From contig NC_082696.1 in NCBI RefSeq assembly GCF_949987515.2, positions 1,697,501-1,761,500 on the forward strand: 64,000 nt of DNA. Direction: 5' to 3'. Made by a program: the position numbers and the translations under genes. This DNA comes from Delphinus delphis. Its lineage: Eukaryota > Chordata > Mammalia > Artiodactyla > Delphinidae. Under the pieces are notes generated by a model. That model saw nothing but the letters and a program-made list of their open reading frames with translations, searched no databases and was not told the DNA's origin. Of this stretch, positions 38,933-47,895 are shown in pieces. Within the stretch, counting starts at the first letter, position 1. Every line of letters begins with the position of its first letter.

Positions 38933-39477
38933 AAAATACACCAGTTTACTCAGCCATAAAAAGAAGCGAAATTGAGCCATTTGTAATGAGGTGGATGGAC
39001 CTAGAGTCTGTCATACAGAGTGAAGTAGGTCAGAAAGAGAAAGACAAATACCGTATGCTAACACATATATATGGAATTTAAGAAAAAAAAATGTCACGAA
39101 GAACCTAGGGGTAAGACAGGAATAAAGACACAGACCTACTAGAGAACGGACTTGAGGATATGGGGAGGGGGAAGGGTAAGCTGGGACAAAGTGAGAGAGA
39201 GGCATGGACATATATACACTACCAAGTGTAAAATAGATAGCAGTCGCATAGCACAGGGAGATGAGCTCAGTGCTCTGTGACCACCTAGAGGGGTGGGGTA
39301 GGGAGGGTGGGAGGGAGGGAGACGCAAGAGGGAAGAGATATGGGAACATATGTATATGTATAACTGATTCACTTTGTTATAAAGAAGAAACTAACACACC
39401 ATTGTAAAGCAATTATACTCCAATAAAGATGTAAAAAAAAATAAAAATAATAAAATAAAATAAAATACACCAGTTTA
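38933..39477 (+). mobile_element. 5'-truncated L1 3' end with perfect target-site duplication
   Basis: The insert (about 38949-39461) carries the ORF2 tail and 3' UTR of a relatively young cetacean-lineage L1, ending CTCCAATAAAGATG and an A-rich tail with TAAAA units. A perfect 16-bp duplication AAAATACACCAGTTTA lies at 38933-38948 and 39462-39477. It sits about 100 bp downstream of the SINE at 38.7 kb. Confidence 0.97.
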
Positions 39478-40064
39478 AAAGCAAAGATCTCTATTCTCAC
39501 CGGGCTTACAATCTAGTGGGGGAAACAAACAAAGAACAATGATCATAAGAGACAAGCAAACTATAAAGAATGTGAGAGGATGATGTGCTGAGAAAACTAA
39601 AAGTGGACAGAGGGCCCCAGGGGTGCAGCAAGGTCAGGGCCGGCCTGACTGGAAACTGATCTGAAAAAAGAGGAGAGGAGGGGAGGGGAGGCCATGCAGA
39701 CACCGAGGCTGAGCCTTCCGGGTAGCGGGCACAGAACATGCAAAGGCCCTGGGGAGCTGAGAGGCCACAGGAGACTGAGGTGGAGTGGACGGGGTGTTGG
39801 CGAGGAAGGGGGTGCCCAGCAGGGGTCAGAGGGAGGAGGGCTTGTGAGGGCCCGTTGTCCCACCATCTCCTGCTACAGTGGATCACCATTCTTTTTGATC
39901 TCTGCCAATCTGATTGGGAAAAAAAGTTTTCTAATAGTATGTAGGGCTGTGTGCATGAGTATGTGCTGTGTGCATGTGTATGTGAATATTGGCTATTGCA
40001 CAAATAACCTGATCAAGAGAGTAAATTAGCACAGTGGAGAAAGCCACCCACCACTGCAGCAAAC
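39478..40064. other. Intergenic sequence with an old unnamed mammalian repeat
   Basis: GGGCTTACAATCTAGTGGGG (39503) and AACATGCAAAGGCCCTGGGG (39736) are words of a widespread ancient repeat that I recognise but cannot name with confidence. No gene. Confidence 0.4.
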
Positions 40065-40784
40065 TTGCCAATGGCCGTCTTTTTTTTTTTTAATAGATCT
40101 TTATTGGAGTATAACTGCTTCACCATACTGTGTTAGCTTCTGTTGTACAACAAAGTGAATCAGTTATACATATACATATGTTCCCATATCTCTTCCCTCT
40201 TGCGTCTCCCTCCCACCCTCCCTATCCCACCCCTCTAGGTGGTCACAAAGCACTGAGCTGATCTCCCTGTGCTATGCGGCTGCTTCCCACAAGCTCTCTA
40301 TTTTACATTTGGTAGTGTATATATGTCCATGCCCCTCTCACTTCGCCCCAGCTTCCCCCTCCCACCCCGTGTCCTCAAGTCCATTCTCTACATCTACATC
40401 TTTATTCCTGCCCTGTCACTAGGTTCATCAGAACCCTTTTTTTTAGATTCCATATATATGCGTTAGCATATGGTATTTGTTTTTCTCTTTCTGACTTACT
40501 TCACTCTGTATGACAGACTATAGGTCCATCCACCTCACTACAAACAACTCAATTTCATTTCCTTTTATGGTGAGTAATATTCCATAGTATATATGTGCCA
40601 CATCTTCTTTATCCATTCATCTGTCAACGGACACTTAGGTTGCTTCCATGTCCTGCATCCATTCAGCCAGTCTGTATCTTTTGGTTGGGGCATTTAATCC
40701 ATTTACATGCAAGGTTATTATTGATATGTATGTTCCTATTACAATTTTCTTAATTGTTTTGGGTTTGCTTTTATGGGTCTTTTT

Positions 40785-41710
40785 CTTCTCTTGTGTTTCC
40801 CACTTAGAGAAGTCCCTTTAGCATTTGTTGTAAAGCTGGTTTGGTGGTGCTGAATTCTCTTAGATTTTGCTTGTTTGAAAAGCTTTTGATTTCTCCATCG
40901 AATCTGAATGAGATCCTTGCCGGGTAGAGTAATCTTGGTCGTAGGTCTTTCTCTTTCATAACTTTTAAGTATACCCTGCCACTCCCTTCTGGCCTGCAGA
41001 GTTTCTGCTGAAAAATCAGCTGATAACCTTATGGGGATTCCTTTGTATGTTATTTTTTTGTTTTTCCCTTCCTGATTTTAATATTTTTTCTTTGAATTTA
41101 ATTTTTGTTAGTTTGATTAATATGCGTCTTGGTGTGTTTTTCCTAGGGTTTATCCTGTATGGGACTCTCTGTGCTTCCTGGACTTGTGTGACTATTTCCT
41201 TTCCCATGTTAGGGAACTTTTCGACTATAATCTCTTCAAATATTTTCTCAGACGCTTCTTTTTCTCTTCTTCTCCTGGGACCCCTCTAATTCGAATGCTG
41301 GTGCGTTTAGTGTCGTCCCAGAGGTCTCTGAGACTGTCCTCAATTCTTTTCATTCTTTTCTCTTTATTCTGCTCCTTGGCATTTCTTTCCACTATTTTGG
41401 CTTCCAGCTCACTTATTCGTTCTTCTGCCTCAGTTATTCTGTTATTGATTCCTTCTAGTGTATTTTTCCTTTCAGTTATTTTGTTGTTCATCTCTGTTTG
41501 TTTGTTCTTTAGTTCTTCTAGATCTTTGTTAAGCATTTCTTGTATTTTCTCAATCCGTGCTTCCATTCTATCTCCGGGATTCTGGATCATCTTTACTATC
41601 ATTACTCTGAATTCTTTTTCAGGTAGATTGCCTATTTCCTCTTCATTTATTTGGTCTTGTAGGTTTTTACCTTGCCCCTTCCTCTGTGACATATATTTTT
41701 GCTGTCTCAC
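40785..41710 (-). pseudogene. L1 ORF1 (RNA-binding retrotransposon protein), frameshifted
   Basis: The first segment (41710-41225 on the minus strand, 161 codons) starts at a Met and encodes the long Glu/Lys-rich coiled coil of L1 ORF1p, including a typical NNKITE...RISELE heptad region. A second segment in another frame (41207-41016) carries the C-terminal domain motif RRILIKLTKI. A third frame continues toward GKHKR near 40800. At least two frame breaks separate the three, so no full ORF1p can be made. Confidence 0.88.
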
Positions 41711-42821
41711 TTTTAAAATTTTTTTTATGAGTGGGATTGTGTTCTTGTCTTACTGGTTTTTGGGCCTGAGGCTTCCAACACTGGAGTTAGTAGGCTGTTG
41801 GGTAGAGCTGGGTCTTGGTGCTGAGATGAGGAACTCGGTGAGACCTCACTCTGACGAATATTCCCTGGGGTCTGAGGTTCTCTGTTAGTCCAGGGGTTTG
41901 GACTCAGAGCTCCCACCGCAGAAGCTTCACCTGACCTTCGGCTTGCGAACCAAGATCCCGCAAGCCACATGCGGTGGCCAAAAAAAAGAAAAGAAAAAAT
42001 AGAACAATAACAAAGTAAAAAATAAAATTAGACTAGGAAACTAACAGATATGTCAGAAGGAATATAAAAATATAGATGAGTCAACAACCAGAAGGTACAT
42101 CAGTACCACAAGAATAAAAAAGAGGAGGAGGGAAAAGAAAAAAAAAAAAGAAGAAGAAGAAAGAAAAGAAAAAGGTGGAGAGTAAAGGCCTTGGCTGTGG
42201 AGGACGGGGTCTAAGCAAGCGCGAGGTTTGGGGGATGGGTGGGGCCTATGCTCAGGACCCACAGGGCTGGAAAAGGCCCTGGGGGCTGTGGGGGGTGGGG
42301 CTTAGGCTCAAGGAGCAGAAGGGGCCCAGGCGTGGCCCCCACCCCTCTTCTTAGAGAGACCTCACCTGGGAGCCCAGCAGGCTTCCCGGGCTCGAGTGGG
42401 CGGGGCAAACGCCCTCCTCTCCTCTCCTGCTGCTCTGGTCCGGAGGGCCCTTCCCGCCCGCCTCTCCTGATCTCCCCAGCCTCCCTCCTATGCCCCCAAG
42501 GACCCACACAGCCTGGAGGGGGCTTTGCAGGGCAGCGTATCAGCCTGGGAGCTCAGTAGGCTCCCCGTGCCCAAGTGGGCCAGGCGATCACCCTCCACTC
42601 CTCCCGGAGGGTCCCTCCCGCCTGCTTCTCTGATCTCCCTGGCCTCAGGGGCTCCAATCCTGTCTGGCCTCCACTTCTCCTCCCCCTCAATCCCCCCATG
42701 TCCTACCAGTTCACTTGGGGGTTCCTCCCGTCTCCTTGGGCATCAGGCTCCCCCACCAGCGGCTGGCAGGTGCCCTAGTTGTGGGAAAACACTAACTCAG
42801 CGTCTTCCCACACTGCCATCT
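41711..42821 (-). promoter_or_regulatory. L1 5' UTR with a tandem repeated unit
   Basis: A G/C-rich leader upstream of ORF1 on the minus strand. Two related blocks of over 100 bp start with CCTGGGAG at 42365 and 42544 (179 bp apart) and share GGAGGGYCC, CCCGCC and CTCTGATCTCC-type words. This resembles monomer-like promoter repeats of some L1 families. An A-rich, AAG-rich tract at 41980-42180 and a SINE-tail-like segment at 41941-41990 lie between them and ORF1. Confidence 0.65.
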
Positions 42822-42838
42822 TTGCCAATGACTGTCTT

Positions 42839-44169
42839 AATTGTCTTATGCTCCATAAGCCCTGCTGGTATGCAGGTGCACTTTTCATACACTTACAGTT
42901 ACAACATTTAATTCAGTTTGTTTTTTCTTGGCATCTTAGAAACATTTCTTTCATTGCTATTTAGTTATAGTTAAATAATAATCTTTTCAGCTACGTGGAT
43001 GTATAATCATTGAATAAGTCACATACTTTCAGACCCTCCAATACTCACAAAGGAAAGGCCCGCCCCTGCGACCTGAATACGCTGTCACCCCAGGGGAGTG
43101 TAGGTGACAGCTGACACGCGAGCCTCACGGAAGCCCAGGGCAGGAGCTGCAGTCTACACCCAGCATCCTTCCCGCCCCGGGGATGGAGGGGACGGGAATG
43201 TGGTAGCCACTCCCAAGAGCACTAAGGACGCAGGAGCTTCCCCCTCAGCAAGGCTCCCAGCACATTTTGGGGAGTGGAGAGCCCTCAGTCCCCCTCAACG
43301 CACCCCTAAATCTCAGAACATCAGAGGTCAGAGTGTAGGGGCAACTGGCCACATAGAGCCCTTCATGCCAACCCCAGGTGTGCCCACCTTCAGAGACAGG
43401 AGCACAACTGCCCACAGTTCAGCAGAGGCAGTCCAGCATTTCTGCCCACCCACTGCCCTAGGCCAGCACCAAGGACTCCGGAACCCTCCTCCTGCCTCCT
43501 CACATGGAGGATAAAACCCAACAGCACTCTTTGGGCTCTTGCTTCTTTCTTTTCTTCCCCCACTTCCCCTCCCTTCCTATCCTGAACAATTGATCAGCTA
43601 CAGACAGATAGATAAATGGACTGGTTGATAGACGGATGGATGAAGGAAGGAAGGAAGGAAGGAATGGAGAAAAGATAGATGCTGGATAGATCTTACACGG
43701 ACAGATGACTGGATGGACAGACAGGTGAAAGACACAGCTACTGATACAGATGAGGTGGGCAGTGTGGGCAGTGTCAGGAATGGTCAAGTTGAAGCTGTGT
43801 GCCCCTTGGTGAGATGTACAAGAGTACAGTGTCACTCTTCATATTCCTGCCTCAGGAGCATAACCTGACCCAGGAGGAAACTTCAGCAAGAGGAAATCAA
43901 GGAGCATCCTGAAAATGCAGTCTTCAAAAGTGCTGAGTCATGGCCAAGGATAGATTGGGCCCCTGCTCCAGGCTGACAGAGACCAGCAGGACAGGACAGC
44001 TAAGTCTGGAGGGGGTTGTTCTGATCCAAAGGATGTTAAATGGAATCATTGGTAAAACCTGCACTGGACCTGAACATTAGGTGGTAATTATGAATCAAAC
44101 CAGTTTCCTGATTTAATGATCGAATTTGGTTACAATAATACCTTTGTGTAGGAAACACACACTAAGATA
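42839..44169. other. Intergenic sequence with a GGAA/GGAT microsatellite
   Basis: Nothing gene-like. A short tetranucleotide tract (GGAA repeated, with GGAT and GATA variants around it) lies at 43633-43665, with imperfect extensions from 43598 to 43725. Confidence 0.55.
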
Positions 44170-44480
44170 TTTGGGGCAATAAATATTGCACTGGGACGTG
44201 TTTGAGAAAAAGTAAATTGTGATCTCCCTGTCTCATACAATAAACAAAAAGCCATTCTACGTGGATTGTAGATCTAAATAAGAAAGGTAAAATAATAAAG
44301 TTTCTAGAAGCAGCTTTAAATAATATCTTCAAGAGCCTGAATTTCCTGAAGCAAAAAGTTCTTTAAAATGTGGCACGAACAGGATCAGTGATAAATAAGA
44401 CTCCATAAAAATGAAGAACCTCTGCTCTCCAAAAGACACCATTAAGAGAGTCATAGATGAGGGGAAGAGAGATAACCAAT
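44170..44480 (+). mobile_element. L1 LINE ORF2 3' fragment
   Basis: TGGATTGTAGATCTAAATAA (44262), ATAATAAAGTTTCTAGAAGC (44292), ATAAGACTCCATAAAAATGA (44395) and CTCTCCAAAAGACACCATTA (44425) follow the ORF2 C-terminal region in order. It may be a separate copy from the next element. Confidence 0.65.
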
Positions 44481-44589
44481 AAAGGGATCATATCCAATCT
44501 CCCCCGCTCTCTAAATCTCTCTTTGGAACAAAATGTAAGGAGGAATCATAACTTTTTTTACTTAAAAAAAGCAGCACCAGCAATCTTCA

Positions 44590-44665
44590 ATACCCTCATT
44601 ATATAGTTGAGAAAACTGAAGGCAAAAGAGGTTGGAACTGAGGCTGCTTAAGTCTCAGTCTCATG
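44590..44665 (-). mobile_element. MIR SINE fragment
   Basis: CTCATTATATAGTTGAGAAA near 44596, then ACTGAAGGCAAAAGAGGTTG and GGCTGCTTAAGTCTCAGTCT: reverse MIR core between two L1 pieces. Confidence 0.5.
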
Positions 44666-44749
44666 CTTTTTCTCAATATTAGACAAGACAAGTACAGACA
44701 ACCAAGGAAAACACAAAAGAAACATAAAATAACCCGAAAAACTCAATGA

Positions 44750-46921
44750 TACAAACACTCAAGAAAGTAGGAATCAAAAGGAACTTCCTCATTCTGATAA
44801 AAGTCATCTAAAGAAAAACCTGCAGCTAACATCATACTCAATAGTTAAAGGCTGAATGCTCCTCCCTCCACCCCAAGAACAGGAAAAAGGCAAGGATACC
44901 TGTTCTCATCACTTCTATTCAACATGTACTGGAAGTTCTAGGCAGAGCAATAAGGCAAGAAAAAGAATTTAGATGCATCCAAATACAAAAGTAAGAAGTG
45001 AAAATATCTATTTCCAGATGACGTGATCTTGAAAATTTTTTTAAATGCAAAGGAATCCACTAAAAATCCATTAGAACTAATAAAAAATTCAACAAGTTTG
45101 CTTAGATCAATATACAAAAATCAGTTACTTATTTCTACACACTAGCAATGAACATTCTGAAAATGAAACTGAAAAACATTTCCATTTACAATAATTTGAA
45201 AAAGAATAAAATGTTTAGAAATAAATTTAACAAAAGAAGTGCAAGATTTGTACACTGAAAACTACAGAACACTGTTAATTGAAGAAGGCCTAAACAAATG
45301 GAAAACATCCCACGTTTATAGTTCAGACATCTCAACATTAAGGCAGCAATACTTCTCCAATCAATTGACAGATTCCTCTGCAATCTCCATCAAAATGCCA
45401 GCTGGCTTCTTTGCAGAAATTGACAAGCTGATCTTAAAATTCATGTGGAAATGCAAGGGAGCCTGAATTGCCAAAACAGTCTTGAAAAAGAACTGAGTTG
45501 GATGACTCACTTTTCCTGACTTTAAAACGTACCACAAAGCTACAGTAACCAAAACGATATGGAATTGGCATAAGGATAGACATATACACCAGTGAAATAG
45601 ATTTGAGAATCCAGAAATTGATTTTTCTGAATCAACTGATTTTCAGCAAATGTCCCAAGACAATTTAATGGGGAAAGAATTGTCTTTGCAACCAATGGTT
45701 CTGGGAAAACTGAATACCCACACGTTTAAAAATGAAGCTGGACCCCTACCTCACATCATGTACAAAAATTAACTAAAAACAGATCAAAGACTTAAACGTA
45801 AGCACTAAAACTCTTTTTAAAATCTTAGAAAAAAACACAGAAGTAATCTTTGACCTTGGAGTAGGCAATGGTTTCTTAGATATGACACCAAAAGTACAGG
45901 CAACAAGAGAAAACTAGATAAATTGGATTTAATCAAAATTAAAAACGTTTTGCTGCAAAGTACACTATCAAGAAAGTGAAAGGATACCCCACAGAGTGAA
46001 CAAAATATTCGCAAATCATATACCTGATAATGGAATTGTATCTAGAATACATAAAGAATATTTACATCTCAATCATAAAAAGACAACCCAGTTTCAATAA
46101 ATAGGCAAACGATCTGAACAGACATTTCTCTAAAGAAGACACACAAATAGCCAATAAGTGCATGGAAAGATACCAGCGTCACTTGCCATCAGGGAAACGG
46201 AAATCAAATCACAATGGGATACCCCTTCCCACATACTGGAATGGCTGAGACCAAGAAGACGAACGCTGGTGACGGCGTGGAGCATTTGGAGGGTTCATGC
46301 GGTGCTGGTGGGAACGTGAAACGGTGCAGCCACTTTGGGAAGCAGTCTGGCTGTTCCTCAAAAGATTAAACACAGAAGTTACCTATGAGCCAGCAATTCC
46401 ACTCTTAGGTAAACACCCAAGAGAAATGAAAACATGCTTCTACACAAAAACTTGTGCATGAACAGCCATAGCAGTAGCACTATTCATAATGGCCAGAAAG
46501 TGGAAACACGCCGTTAAGGAATAAATGGATAAATAAAAACGGGTCCTGCCATACAACGGAACATTATTTAGCAATAAAAAGGAGTGAAGTACTGATACCT
46601 GCTACAACGTGGATGAACCTTGAAAATACACTCAGTAAACGAAGCCGGTCCTGAAAGGCCACCTATCGTGTGATTCTATAAAACCTCCCAAACAGGCAGC
46701 TTAGCGCTGGGTGCAGCGGGGAAATGGAGGGTGACCGCTAAGGGGCACAGAGCTTCTTTGGGGGGTGGTAAAAATGTTATAAAATGGATTGCGGTGATAG
46801 TTGCACAACTTGGTGAATATGCAATACTAAGGGACCATTGGATTGTACGTGTTAAATAGGGGAAGCAAATGGTATGTGAATTATATCTCAGTAAAGCTAT
46901 TATTATTAAAAAAAAAAAAAA
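44750..46921 (+). mobile_element. Old L1 LINE (ORF2 3' half and 3' UTR)
   Basis: Sense-strand L1: AACATCATACTCAATAGTTA (44828), the segment starting MQDLYTENYRTLL in the frame at 45239, TTAATGGGGAAAGAATTGTC (45665), CTTAGATATGACACCAAAAG (45875), TGGAATGGCTGAGACCAAGA (46237), TAATGGCCAGAAAGTGGAAA (46486), a 3' UTR and an A run to 46921. Multiple stops and frameshifts. It ends 478 bp before the DACT2 start codon. Confidence 0.85.
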
Positions 46922-47084
46922 AGACAAGCTGAGGTTTCCAGGAAAAGTGGAGTTTTTTCAAAGTGCTAGTGAGTTCATAATGGTAACACAGTCCTTACAA
47001 TGGGGAGCTATCCAATAATTTACCTTAAAAACATTGCTTCTAACCTGAACAAGACCTTTCTCCGTGTTTGGTCCACTTTCGCCC

Positions 47085-47895
47085 CTTCACCCGCGCCCAC
47101 CCGGCTCCTCCTTCCCTCGGGTCCCCTCCAAGGGTCACCGCGCGCCTTCCGGGCGCCCCGGAGCGCGCGGCCCGGGTCCCCAAGGGCGTGGGGCTCCGCC
47201 GACGGGGCGGGCCCGGGGGCGGCCGCTGTGACCCCGGGGCGTGTGCAGACACCGCCTCCTCTGCCACCGATAGGTCCCACCCCGCCTCGGCGACCCGCGG
47301 GCCGGGGGCGGGGAGAGGCGGCGCGGAGGCCGCGCGCACCGCCCGGCGCCGCTCGGAGGCCGGGGAGGCTTCGGGCAGCCGCGCAGGTCGAACGCGGGAT
47401 GTGGGCGCCGGGCGGCCCGCCGGGGCCCGCGGGCTGGGACCGCCGCAGGGTGGGCGCCAGGCTGCGCGCGGCCCTCGCGGGGCTGCACGAGCTGCAGGGG
47501 CTCCGCGCCAGGCAACAAGCGCGCGTGTGGGGCGCCCTGGCCGTGCAGCCCCCGCCCGGGCCCGCCGCCCCCCGCGGCCCCCGCGCACACGAGCTGCGGC
47601 TGGAGGCGGCGCTGGCGGCGCTGCAGGAGCAGCTGGTAAGGAGCGCGTGCGGGGGTCGCGGGGCCGCTCCGGGCGCGCGGGGCCGCGGGGACCCGGTCCA
47701 CCCGGCAGGCAACAGGCGGACGGGCCAACCGACCGATGGGGGGGCACCCTCGGCGATTTCGAAGGACGCAGCTCGGTCCCGAATGAGAGGGACGCGGAGG
47801 CCCGAGGCGCGAGGCTAGGCATCCGGGCCCTGAAAGCAGCCCGGCCGGGCCGCCCGCGCCGAGCCGCGCATCGGGGCTGCGCCCGGCTCTGCCTA
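47085..47895 (+). promoter_or_regulatory. DACT2: CpG island and probable DACT2 promoter
   Basis: Dense CG dinucleotides and GC content begin abruptly about 165 bp after the end of an old L1 and continue through exon 1 into intron 1. A perfect GC box (GGGGCGGGG) lies at 47305-47313, about 90 bp before the start codon, with further GGGCGG-like motifs near 47205-47215. There is no TATA box. This is the usual architecture of a CpG-island promoter with dispersed starts. The exact transcription start cannot be placed from sequence alone. Confidence 0.8.
47399..47635 (+). CDS. DACT2: DACT2 coding exon 1
   Basis: Encodes residues 1-79, beginning [17 protein letters not shown], the recognisable DACT2 amino terminus. 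The ATG has G at -3. An in-frame open stretch continues upstream to 47000, but it runs into non-coding L1-flanking DNA and does not resemble the family, so 47399 is taken as the start. The exon ends in CTG before the donor GTAAGG at 47636, phase 0. Residues 66-79 begin the coiled coil. The exon is extremely GC- and CpG-rich. Confidence 0.93.

Larger units (their letters stand above)
40065..42838 (-). mobile_element. 5'-complete, internally deleted L1 LINE with target-site duplication
   Basis: On the minus strand it runs from its 5' start (AAAGATGGCAGTGTGGGAAG, complement of 42804-42823) through a GC-rich 5' UTR, ORF1 (from 41710) and the start of ORF2 (about 40745-40660). It then jumps at about 40656-40661 to the last part of ORF2 and the 3' UTR, ending with the A tail at 40080-40091. 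The flanks TTGCCAATGGCCGTCTT (40065-40081) and TTGCCAATGACTGTCTT (42822-42838) are a 17-bp duplication with two transitions. Most of ORF2, including the reverse transcriptase and nearly all of the endonuclease, is missing, so it cannot move autonomously. Confidence 0.93.

Noticed and set aside
40785..41710. L1 ORF1 as a domesticated cellular gene
   Set aside because: At least two frameshifts break it, and it lies inside an element with target-site duplications. It is an inactive copy.
47000..47398. An upstream in-frame extension of DACT2 exon 1
   Set aside because: It is open only because of GC-rich sequence, includes L1-flanking DNA, and does not resemble DACT2. The family start MWAPG at 47399 is convincing.
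47020..47728. Long reverse-strand open frames across the CpG island
   Set aside because: CpG-island sequence lacks stop codons on both strands. The coding strand is the + strand, where splice sites and homology agree.
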